From PFL42 sp963789825 (GTDB lineage Bacteria > Chloroflexota > Anaerolineae > Anaerolineales > E44-bin32): DNA of 64,000 bases. The notes below the pieces were generated by a model, which was not told where the DNA came from, made no database searches, and was given only the letters and a program-made list of their open reading frames with translations. The position numbers and the translations under genes were made by a program. The stretch is from assembly GCA_963789825.1 (NCBI GenBank), contig CAWBME010000006.1:434001-498000 (forward strand), written 5' to 3'. This document shows positions 48,924 to 58,205 of the stretch, piece by piece; position 1 is the first letter of the stretch, and each line of letters opens with the position of its first letter.

Positions 48924-50095
48924 CCGCCACCATCTTGATCGTCGACGATGAGGAAACGGCGCGCTCGTTTGTCGCCGAGGCCCTGCAAGACGCGGGGTAT
49001 GAGACGCTGCAAGCCGGCACCCTGCAGGAAGCCGCGCGCTGCGTCGATCAGGGGCAGGCTGACATCGTCCTGCTCGACATGATGCTGCCGGACGGCTCCG
49101 GGCTGACGTTGCTGGATCGGATCGTGCTGGAGAACCCCTCCCCGCCGGTCATCCTGCTCACCGCCTATGGCGAGGTCGATACTGCGGTCGAGGCGATGAA
49201 GAAGGGAGCCCAGGACTTCCTGCAGAAGCCGGTCGACTTCAATCGGCTGCTGCGGGCGGTCGAGCGCGCCCGGGAAGTCGTCGCCCTGCGGCGTGAGCTG
49301 GCGCTGCTGCGCCGCACCGCTCAGGCCGACAGCGACTGGGTGGTCGGCGACACCCCGGCCATGCTGCAGGTGTATGACGAGGCAATGCGCGCCGCCCAGG
49401 TCTGCGCCTCGGTGTTGATCACCGGGGAGACGGGCACGGGCAAGGAGGTCTTAGCCCAGGCGATCCGCAAGGCCGGCCCGCGGGCCAACCAGCCGTTCGT
49501 GCCGATCAATTGCGCCGCCCTGCCGGACACCATGATCGAATCGGAGCTCTTTGGGCACGAGGCAGGAGCCTTCACTGGCGCCACCAAGCGCAAGCCCGGC
49601 TTGATCGAAGTCGCCGACGGCGGGATCCTGTTCCTCGATGAGATCTCCTCGACCAAGACCGACATGCAGGCCAAGATGCTGCGCGTGCTCGACGAGCAGC
49701 GTTTCCGCCGCATCGGCGGTGTCAGCGAGATCACGGTCGATGTCCAGGTTCTGGCCGCATCCAATCGCAACCTGCCTGGCATGATCCAGGAAGGCGCATT
49801 CCGCGAAGATCTGTACTACCGGCTCAAGGTCGTCGACCTACACTTGCCGCCACTGCGCCAGCGCCTGACGGACATCCCGGCGCTGGTGGGCACCTTCATC
49901 CGGCAGATCAACCAGCGCACCGGCAACCAGATCGCCGGGATTTCGCCCCGCGCCGTTGACGCCCTCAAGGCCCACAGCTGGCCGGGCAACATCCGCGAGC
50001 TGCGCCACACCATCGAGCGCGCCATGCTGTTCTGCGACGAGGACATCCTCGACCTCGGCCACCTGCCCCCCGACATGCGCTCACTGGCCGCCTGA
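48920..50095 (+). CDS. Sigma-54-dependent response regulator lacking a DNA-binding domain
   Basis: 391 residues. The receiver domain has acidic residues in VDDEE, phosphoacceptor Asp53 in VLLDMMLPDGSG and Lys in FLQKPVDF. The AAA+ domain has Walker A GETGTGKE (169-176), the sigma-54-contacting GAFTGA loop (216-221), Walker B ILFLDEI and R-finger region RFRRIGG. The protein ends about 20 residues after WPGNIRELRHTIERA, with no Fis-type HTH. It may therefore activate from solution (as known for FlgR- or CtcC-like proteins) or rely on a partner for DNA targeting. A perfect sigma-54 promoter starts 9 bases after its stop. Confidence 0.93.
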   Translation: MTATILIVDDEETARSFVAEALQDAGYETLQAGTLQEAARCVDQGQADIVLLDMMLPDGSGLTLLDRIVLENPSPPVILLTAYGEVDTAVEAMKKGAQDFLQKPVDFNRLLRAVERAREVVALRRELALLRRTAQADSDWVVGDTPAMLQVYDEAMRAAQVCASVLITGETGTGKEVLAQAIRKAGPRANQPFVPINCAALPDTMIESELFGHEAGAFTGATKRKPGLIEVADGGILFLDEISSTKTDMQAKMLRVLDEQRFRRIGGVSEITVDVQVLAASNRNLPGMIQEGAFREDLYYRLKVVDLHLPPLRQRLTDIPALVGTFIRQINQRTGNQIAGISPRAVDALKAHSWPGNIRELRHTIERAMLFCDEDILDLGHLPPDMRSLAA

Positions 50096-50103
50096 CCAGC
50101 CAC

Positions 50104-50120
50104 TGGCACGCTAGTTGCAA
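50104..50120 (+). promoter_or_regulatory. Sigma-54 (-24/-12) promoter
   Basis: TGGCACG-CTAG-TTGCAA matches the sigma-54 consensus TGGCACG-N4-TTGCW at every defined position, with GG and GC 10 bases apart. The predicted start near 50130 leaves a 28-base leader containing AGGAGG (50147-50152) before ATG 50158. Confidence 0.9.
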
Positions 50121-50157
50121 CAACCGCCTCCTGACGCAACGTGTGCAGGAGGCGGCC

Positions 50158-50502
50158 ATGATTCCCCTTACCCTTCACGACCTTCAGCTGATCATCGCAG
50201 TGACGATGCTTGCCATCGGCATCTTGTTCATCCTGCTCGGGACCTTCATCCTGGTCACCCGCAGCTACGGCAAGGAAGTCCGCTCCTTGGCCGCCCAGAC
50301 CGCCAAGCTCGGCCAGAAAGGGATCGGCGACGACATCAGCGGGCTGGTCAGCAGCGCCTCCGAGCTCGTCCTGTCGATCAACCAGCTGGTGCGCACGGCG
50401 AACGGGATTGGAGTCTTCCTGATCGCCTTCGGCACGCTGTTGGTTCTGCTCTCCTACTGGGTTACCACGCAGATTGCCCCGGCCAGCTTGCTGGCTTCTT
50501 GA
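50158..50502 (+). CDS. Small two-helix membrane protein under sigma-54 control
   Basis: 114 residues. Helix 1 (LQLIIAVTMLAIGILFILLGTFILV) and helix 2 (IGVFLIAFGTLLVLLSYWVTT) flank an amphipathic ~55-residue segment (SYGKEVRSLAAQTAKLGQKG ... SSASELVLSINQLVRTANG). AGGAGG lies 5 bases upstream of ATG 50158, so the in-frame start at 50143 is rejected. No family was recognised. It is the first gene after the sigma-54 promoter and 9 bases before the TPR gene, so it is probably a membrane anchor or partner in the same system. Confidence 0.8.
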   Translation: MIPLTLHDLQLIIAVTMLAIGILFILLGTFILVTRSYGKEVRSLAAQTAKLGQKGIGDDISGLVSSASELVLSINQLVRTANGIGVFLIAFGTLLVLLSYWVTTQIAPASLLAS

Positions 50503-50511
50503 GGCAGGGAA

Positions 50512-53500
50512 TGCTCAACGACACGGAAGTCGTAGCCGCGCTCGGGCAGCGCCTGCCGGCGCCCCTATGCGCCGATTTGCTGGCCCGGCTGTTGCGCGTC
50601 CCGTCGATCTGGAACGCACTCCACCAGCCGGAGGTACTGACGCAGATCGTCGAGGCGGAGTCGATCGAGGCACTCCGGCCGGCGGACGTCCTCACCGGCT
50701 CGAATCCGCCCTCGCCGCCCGACGGAAGAAGCCTTGCTACAGATCCTCGAAGGCAGTGCAGAACCCGATCCCGACGAGCCCCCCTTGGAGCGGCTCTCGG
50801 CCCAGTGCCAGGTGATCCTCTGGACCTGCCAACGCGGCGTGCCCTGTGCCTGGGCACCCCGCCTGTCCGACGATCCCGTCTGGCGCGATGCATTGGCATG
50901 CGCCTGGCCTGACTTGGCCGACACGGCGGCGTGGCTGCAGGCTGCCTTCACCGCCGGCGACCGGGCGCTGCAGGAAGCCGCCATCAACGCCCTGCTGGCC
51001 AACACCGCCCCGCAAGACGCGGCGGATCTGCTGCGCCGGGCGTTGGGCGATGCGTTGGGCGCTGCGATCTCCTGCCTGGATCAGATGGGTGAAGGCGCTC
51101 TGGCAACTGCCTTGGTGGCATCGCAGACCCCTCACGGCAGCTCCCCCAAGGATCTGCCGCAGGCGATTGCTGCTGCCACCAGTGCTCGGTTCCGCGGCGA
51201 GGAACGGGGTGGACAGCTCGCCCTGCAGCAGGCCTGGGATCTGGCCCAGGAAGCGGCGGCGGACGTCGCCGATCGACTGGCGGATTTCGCCGAAGACCAT
51301 GACGAGCTGGTGCTGGGCGTGGAGGCCCGGCAGCGTGCGCTGACCGCCTCTGCCAGCCCACGCCGGCGCGCGGCGCTGGCGTGGTGCCAGATCCGCTTGG
51401 CGAAGCTGGATCAGGCCTTGAACACGCTTGCCCAGAACCCCGAGTCATTCGAAGAGTGTCTTGTGCGCGCCACCGCCCTGCTTCGCCAAGGCGAGCGCGA
51501 GGCCGCCGAGCGGCTGCTTGCAGAGCTGCCGGTCGATCCGCGGCAACTGGCGGAGATCCCCTGGGTGTGGCTCGAGCGAGGCCGTCAGGTTGCAGGCGCC
51601 ATCGGCAGTCTGCGGCTTGTCGGGCAGATCTCGGAAGAAATCGCCCGCCGCATGCCCGCTTCTGCCGGGGCCTGGCTGGACCGGGCGAAGTTCTTCACGT
51701 CGACCGGGCAGCCCGAACAGGCGGTCGAAGCGGCCTCCGTTGCCTTCGCACTGCAGCCAGCAACAGCCGAAGCCGAGCAAGTGCTGGCGCGGGCGCTCGT
51801 CGCCGCAGGCCGCGCTCCGCTGGCGCTCCCAATCTGGAAGCGCCTGGCCCAGACCGACCCGCGCTCTCTGCCGGAATTGGCCGATTGCGCGTTGCAGGCG
51901 GGGGATCCCGCGCTCGCCCAGCAGCTGGCCGAGCAGATGCAAGCCGACGAGCCGCACTCCCTTGCGGCGGCAATCGTGAAGGCCCGCGCGGCTGCTGCCC
52001 TGGGGGAGATCGAGACGGCCCGTCGCCAGCTGCACCAACTTGTCACCACGAACCCCGACGCCCCTGCAGCGTGGATTGCCCTGGCTGACCTGCAGTCGGC
52101 CTCCGGCGAGCAGGCCCTCGCAGGGGCCACGCTGGCCGCGGCCGTGCAGGCCGTCCCTGGCACGCCCCTCCTGCTGATGGCCTACGCCCGCTGGCTTGGC
52201 GGCAACGGGCGCACGACGGAGGCGGCAACCCATGCTGTCCGTGCGGTCGCCTCCGATCAAGCGCCGGGCGACTGGCTGCGTCAGACGGGAGAGTGGCTGC
52301 AGGAACTGGGACGTCCGGATGAGGCCATCCTGATGCTGCGCCGTGCAGCGGACATGCTTCCTCACGATGCCGTCATCCAGAACACGCTGGCCGAGGCGCT
52401 AGAAGCTAGCGGGGACCTCAGCGGTGCCTACCGGTGCTTGCGCAGCCTACCCGCGGATGCCAAGGGGATCGATCATCTGCTGGCCGGGCGCGTCGGGGTC
52501 TCCCTCGCCGAACAGACAGGCGAGCCGGCGGCGCTGGCGTGGGCGGTCAAGCATCTTGCGGCGGCTCTCAGCCAGGAAACGGGCGGCGCCGAAGTCGAGC
52601 TGTGGTACGCCCAGGCACAGCTACGCTCCGGCAACGCGATTGCCGCCGCGCAGCACTACATGGCGGCCACCGCCAAGGCGGCGCCGGGGACACCTACGTT
52701 TTCTCAGGCGGCGCTCGCACTCGCCGACGCCGCGCTCGAGGCCGGGGAGCCGATGATCGCTTTGGATCCCCTCGAGGCATTGATCGCCTTGGACACGAAC
52801 TCCGTGCCAGCGCATCACCAGTTGGCCCGAGTGTACGCGGCGTGCGCAATGTGGGACAAGGCGCTGCCGCTGGCCGAACGAGCCGCTAGTCTCGCCCCGG
52901 CTGATCCGCTCGCTTGGCGTCGGCTGGGCGACATCGCCGCCGCCGCCGGCGCGGGACATGCTGCCTTGCAGGCGTACGACCAGCTGACCGCGCTGCAGCC
53001 GGCCGACTTTGAGGCATGGCTCGCGCTGGCCGACAGCGCCGCGCGCCTGGAGCGCAAGGACATCCAGCGCCTTGCGCTCTCACACGCCCTGCTCCTCGGA
53101 CGCCGCAACACCGACTCCCTGCTCCGGCTTTCTGGAATCCTGGCCTCCATGGGCGAGACCTCACTCGCCATGCTGGCGCTGCGCCGGGCACACTCCGTGG
53201 ACTCACGCGATACCGCCCCTCTCCTGGCGCTGGCGCAGATTGCCGAGCTGTGTGGCGATCGCCATCAGGCCGGGCTCGCGTGGTCGAAGCTGACAGAGCT
53301 CGAACCCACCAACGTCGAATTCCTGCTCGCTACCGGACAGGCAGAGCACGCCAACGGCCGACTGGATGACGCCGTCGACCTCTACCGGCGCGCCACCATC
53401 GCCGCACCCGAGCAGCCGCGGCCCAGCCTGGCACTCGCTCGTGAGCTCTGGTTCTCCGGTGAGCCTGCTGGCGCCGAGCAGGAGTACCGCCATGCCCTGG

Positions 53501-55587
53501 CCGCCTTCCCTCACGATCCGCTCGTGCTCCTTGCCGCAGCCCAGGCGTTCCTGGCCATGGGTCGTGTTGACGAGGCCCTGCAAGTTTGTGAGAACGCCGT
53601 GCAGCAGGCTCCTTCTGAACCCCAGGCTCTTCTGTGCCTGGCGGAGTGCCTGCTGCGCTCGGCGCAGCCAGCTCGGCTGCTCGCCCTGCTCGACTCGCCG
53701 GCAGCCGACACGTTCCCCGTCATCGCACTGGCGTGCCTGCGTACGCTTGCCCATCTGCAATTGGGGGAACCCGAAGGCGCCAGTTTCGCCTTTGCCCAGG
53801 CCACTCTCCCCCAGGACCCGAGCCCGAGCGACACGCTTTGGATCTCCCGCGCCGCTCGCGAACTAGGCGCCTGGGCACATGTGCTCCGCCCCTCGCAGAT
53901 TGCCCCGGCGGCTTTGGAAGAGGAACAGCTGGAGGCCATGACCGGCATGCTCCGCCTCGCCGATGCCTCCTGGTTGTATGGCTTCGTCGGGGCCGTCCGT
54001 CACGCCCCATCCGCCGAGTGGCTCGATATTCAGGCCTGGGACGAATGGAGCCGGTTGGAAGCGGCGCTGTCCCAGTTTCCCGCCTACGCCGATCATTCGG
54101 CGGCGCTCGCTCGCCGTGCGGACCTGTACCGCCTGGCCAATGATGACGAACGGCGGACGGCGCTCCGCCAGCTTCTGGCGCGACAGCCCGCCGCTGCCAC
54201 CGCCGAGACGCTCGGCATCGCCTGTCTGCGCGCGGGCCTTCCCGCCGACGCCCTCGCCGCATTGCGCACGGTTCCCGAGCCAGGGAGCCCCTGGGTTGAC
54301 CTGCTGCAGGGCATGGCGCATGCCGGGCAGGGAGCACCCGCCCTTGCCCTCGACTGCTTCCACGCAGCCGCGACCTCACCGGCGCTCCGACCGCTGGTGG
54401 CGATCCTGCGCGGCAGGACGTATCTGCTGCTCGGGCAGGAAGATCCCGGCTTGAGTGAGTTCAGCCTGGCGCTCGCTGCCTGGCCCGACGAGGCCGCCTG
54501 GCACGCCGAACTCGCTTCTGCGTATGCCGAGACGTCCGACGCCCAGCGCGCCCTCCCCCACCTGCAACAGGCGGTTGCGCTCGCGCCGGAAGTTCAGGAC
54601 TACCATCTCGCCTACGCGCGCGCCCTGGTGGATGCAGGGCAGGCCATGGAGGCGGTGCAGGAGTACCAGCCCGTTCTGGAGAGCATGCCCCGGGTTGGCG
54701 GGGTCTGGAAGGAGGCCGGCAGTGCAGCGTTGGCAGCCGGCGCGAACTCGATCGCCCAGTCCTGGTTCGATCAAGCCTGCGTGCTTCTGCCCGACGAGGC
54801 GCAGGTCTGGGTGGGCGCTGCGCTCGCTGCCCATCGGGAAGGCAACCTCCGGCGGGCCACCGAGCTGATCCAGACCGCGTCCCGCCTGGAGCCGGAGAAC
54901 GTCAAGGTGCTGATGGCTCAGGGCGAGATCTTCGCTGCGGCCGGAAAGCACGACAAGGCTCTGCAAGCGTACAACGCGGCCCTGATTGGACTCGATGACC
55001 CGCTTCCCGCACATCTGGGTCGGGTTGGCGTGATGAGCCGCATCGGCCGCAATGCCGAGGCAATCGCCGAGATCGAGCGACTGCAGATTGAGCATGCTGA
55101 TGACGAGCGGCTATGGCTGGCGCTGAGCCAGGCATGCGAAGGCAACGGCGATCTGCCAGGGGCGCTGGCGGCTGCCGAGAAAGCGGTTGAGCTCGCGCCG
55201 CGCCTTCCGGCGGCCAGGGTCGCCCTCGGTCGATTGGCCCGCAAGCATGGCCAGCTCGACCGCGCCATCGACGTCTTGACGACCTTCGCCCCGGCCGGCG
55301 CCGAGGCGGCCATCGAGCTTGGCATGGCGTACGAAGCGCGCCGGGAGTATGGCCGCTCCCTTGAGCAGTTCCAGCGGGCCATCGCCCTCGATCCGGGCAG
55401 CGCAGCCGCGCACTTCCATGCCGGCGCCGTTCTGCGCAGCATCAAGGACTACCCGCAAGCCAGCCGAATGTTCGAGCGCGCCGTGGAGCTCGACCCGAAG
55501 GACGCCGACGCCCTGCACCAGCTGGCCGCCGTGCGTACCCTCGAGTTGGTGCACGGCGCAATCCCGCTCCAGGCGGTGATGCAATGA
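50512..55587 (+). CDS. Giant tetratricopeptide-repeat protein (about 1,690 residues, one frameshift)
   Basis: The protein begins MLNDTEVVAALGQRLPAPL. A frame change near 50715-50722 (next to a CCC) joins it to EEALLQILEGSAEPDPDEP, after which one frame runs to 55587. From about residue 200 to the end it consists of degenerate and canonical TPR units (for example ALAACLYRRATIAAPEQP-like repeats, IELGMAYEARREYGRSLEQF, AIALDPGSAAAHFHAGAVLR, AVELDPKDADALHQLAAV), roughly 35-40 units. No signal peptide, membrane helix or enzymatic domain is visible. It is a scaffold or sensor. Its stop overlaps the start of the protease gene (ATGA), strongly suggesting a complex between the two. Confidence 0.88.
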
Positions 55588-58160
55588 CCGATCGTGCCAA
55601 CCTGCTGCTGCTGCTGAACGCCGCCCGGCTCGCCGGACGCCCCGACTACATCCGCCACGTTGCCGCCGATTGGCTGGGGGTATGGCCCGGGGATCGCGAG
55701 GTCGCGCGTTCGCTGGCTGCCGCCGAGACCGAGCTCGGCTTCGATGAGCTCGCCAGCGCCAGGCTGACCTCGGCCGTGATCGCCGACCCGGAGGATCAGG
55801 CCGCCTGCGCGGCGCTCGCCACCTCGCTCCGCAAGCAGGGCAAGGCGTCGCAGGCACTGGCGTTCGAGTGCTGCGCCCGCGCGCTCCGGCGCGCCCCTCT
55901 GCCTGAGGGCGCCCCGACATGGGCCATCTCACTCGGGAACGCGATCGCAGCGATGCACGCCGCAGAAGGGGATCGCGCCCAGTCGCTTCTCGTAGATGTT
56001 CTGGCCGCTGACCCCGACGTGCCGCTCCCCACGCTGATCGCCATGAAGGTGGCAGTGGATAGCGGGGATGAGCAAGCTGCTCTGGCGCATGCCGAGCGCG
56101 GAGCGCGCCGCTGGCCTGACACGATCGCCTTCCGACTGACCCTGGCCGCCCATTGGATCCGCCAGGGGGATACGACGCGTGGTGTCGAGGCGATGCACCG
56201 CTGCGCTGCGGACGATCCCACAGCCGCGGTCGCCACTCGCTACCTGGGAACGCAGAGCCGTTATCTGCGGCTCTGGCCGATCGCGCTGATCGCCAGCCTC
56301 AGCCGGCCGATCCCCGCCGACGTCGCCGCGGTATTGGGGGAGAATCGTCTTGCGCCCTCTGCCGCCGATGAACCGCATACGGCCGAGGTTGCTGCCGGTG
56401 CGGCGGTTGCCGCCTCCGTTCTGGATGGCGGCGTCAAGCCCGAGCCCTGGGAGGCCTTTCAGGGACCGGACGCCGAGGGCCTGGTCAAGAACGAAACAGC
56501 CGAGGAGGTGCGTCGGGAGCTGCAGCGCCTCGCGGTCCGAGTGCACGCCGCCAGCGTTGTCCGCGGCACCGATCGCCGTGCCCCGGTGTATCTGATCGCC
56601 GCGACCAAGACCCGCCTGCTCCAGGAGTACGGACGGGATGTCTTCCGGCGAATCGACGAGGCGCTTATCGACCTGCAGCATGCCATCGGCAGCCGCAAGG
56701 GCTGGCTGGCGGTGCGTGTGTACCTGGACGATGCAGCCAGCCTGAAGTCGTACGGCCTGGCTCCTGCCGAACCCTCTCACGCCTGGCAGCTGAAGCTTCG
56801 CCTGGCGGACCTCGATCGGTCGCTGGCGCGCAGAAACCAGCGCATCGGCGCGCTGCTGATCGTTGGCGGCCCGCAGCTGTTCCCATTCCATGAGCTGCCC
56901 AACCCGACCGATGATGATGACACCAGTGTGCCCTCCGACAATCCCTACGCCACCTCGGATGAGAACTACTTCGTCCCCGAGTGGCCGGTCGGTCGCCTGC
57001 CGGTTGACAGCGATCCGGATCTGCTGGTGCGGCTGATCCGCCGCGCCGCCGACCATCACCTGGCGCTCGCCGAGCCTGTTGGCCTGTTGGACCGGCTGGG
57101 GCGTTGGCTGCGCAGCGGCGCCGGGCGGGTGTTTCCCACCCGGCTGCGCGCCTTTGGCTACAGCGCCAGCATCTGGCGCCGGGCGTCGATGGCCGTCTAC
57201 AAGCCCATTGGCGAGCCGGATGCGCTCGTTACGTCCCCGCCTGCCGAGGCCGGGGCCATGCCCGCCGTCGCCTCCCGACCCAGCCGGCTCTCGTACTACA
57301 ACCTGCACGGTGTCGAGGACTCGCCCGAGTGGTTCGGCCAGCGTGATCCGCTCAGCGACGAGACCGCGATCGTCGAGTTTCCAGTGGCGCTGCGTCCCAC
57401 CGACGTCGTCAACGGCGGGCGCGCCCCTTCGGTCGTGTTCTCCGAAGCCTGTTATGGCGCGCATGTCGTCGGCAAGTCGCAGGACACGGCGCTGTCGCTC
57501 AAGTTCTTGGCTTCGGGCAGCCAGTCCGTCGTCGGCTCGACCAAGATTTCCTACGGCTCGGTCAACACCCCGCTCATCGCCGCCGACCTGTTGGGCAGGC
57601 TGTACTGGGAGCAATTGAACCAGGGCATGCCCTCTGGGGAGGCGCTGCGTCGCGCCAAGCTCAACCTCGCCGCCGAAATGTTGCGCCGTCAGGCCTACCT
57701 GGACGGCGAGGACCAGAAGACCCTGATCTCCTTCGTCCACTACGGCGACCCGCTCTTTGTGCCGGACCCGGCCCGCAGCCAGGTGGATCCAAAGGCGATC
57801 GCCCGGCGCCGCCCCCGCCCTGCCCTGCCCGCGATGGCCTGCGCCCTCGGCGGGGATTGCGAACCTTCACCCAACCTCGACGCGGCCTCGATGGAGAAGG
57901 TCCGGCTGGTGGTGGCCCAATACCTGCCCGGGATGACCCATGCTGCCAGCAAGGTCCACCGCCAACGCTGCGGCTGTGACAGCTCCGACCACATCTGCCT
58001 GGCCCACAAGGCCGGCGTGAAGGCAGCTTCGCCCGCTCCCGAGACGACGGTGATCACGCTCTCCAAACAGATCGACGCCGGCGCGGTTCGCCATCGGCAC
58101 TTTGCCCGCCTGACCCTGGACCGCAACGGACGCATCTTGAAGCTGGCCGTCTCCCGCTGA
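55584..58160 (+). CDS. TPR-containing C25/CHAT-like cysteine protease
   Basis: 858 residues. Residues 1-260 are TPR-like helices. A central region ends with PVGRLPVDSDPDLLVRLI, the strand that precedes the catalytic domain in C25 (gingipain-like) proteases. The catalytic dyad is visible: His575 in YYNLHGVED and Cys623 in VVFSEACYGAHVVG. The family ending AKLNLAAEML ... FVHYGDPLFVPDP follows. A C-terminal module of about 95 residues (from 767) closes with ARLTLDRNGRILKLAVSR and contains four Cys and His (CGCDSSDHICLAH). No signal peptide, so unlike secreted gingipains it is intracellular. CHAT/separase-type relatives with TPR partners are the closest functional analogy. Substrate unknown. Confidence 0.85.
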   Translation: MTDRANLLLLLNAARLAGRPDYIRHVAADWLGVWPGDREVARSLAAAETELGFDELASARLTSAVIADPEDQAACAALATSLRKQGKASQALAFECCARALRRAPLPEGAPTWAISLGNAIAAMHAAEGDRAQSLLVDVLAADPDVPLPTLIAMKVAVDSGDEQAALAHAERGARRWPDTIAFRLTLAAHWIRQGDTTRGVEAMHRCAADDPTAAVATRYLGTQSRYLRLWPIALIASLSRPIPADVAAVLGENRLAPSAADEPHTAEVAAGAAVAASVLDGGVKPEPWEAFQGPDAEGLVKNETAEEVRRELQRLAVRVHAASVVRGTDRRAPVYLIAATKTRLLQEYGRDVFRRIDEALIDLQHAIGSRKGWLAVRVYLDDAASLKSYGLAPAEPSHAWQLKLRLADLDRSLARRNQRIGALLIVGGPQLFPFHELPNPTDDDDTSVPSDNPYATSDENYFVPEWPVGRLPVDSDPDLLVRLIRRAADHHLALAEPVGLLDRLGRWLRSGAGRVFPTRLRAFGYSASIWRRASMAVYKPIGEPDALVTSPPAEAGAMPAVASRPSRLSYYNLHGVEDSPEWFGQRDPLSDETAIVEFPVALRPTDVVNGGRAPSVVFSEACYGAHVVGKSQDTALSLKFLASGSQSVVGSTKISYGSVNTPLIAADLLGRLYWEQLNQGMPSGEALRRAKLNLAAEMLRRQAYLDGEDQKTLISFVHYGDPLFVPDPARSQVDPKAIARRRPRPALPAMACALGGDCEPSPNLDAASMEKVRLVVAQYLPGMTHAASKVHRQRCGCDSSDHICLAHKAGVKAASPAPETTVITLSKQIDAGAVRHRHFARLTLDRNGRILKLAVSR

Positions 58161-58167
58161 CCGCCAC

Positions 58168-58183
58168 GGCACGGACCTTGCAT
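58168..58183 (+). promoter_or_regulatory. Sigma-54 (-24/-12) promoter, second copy
   Basis: CGGCACG-GACC-TTGCAT differs from consensus only in the first T. GG (58168-58169) and GC (58180-58181) are exactly 10 bases apart. The predicted start near 58193 lies 13 bases before ATG 58206. Confidence 0.8.
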
Positions 58184-58205
58184 CCCAGCCTGTATGAGGT
58201 TGTCG

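Noticed and set aside
50724..50737. GG-N10-GC match resembling a sigma-54 site
   Set aside because: It lies inside the TPR coding sequence and its -24 half does not resemble TGGCACG.
55929..57740. Minus-strand open frame of 603 codons
   Set aside because: It is antisense to the C25-like protease and shows no recognisable domain.
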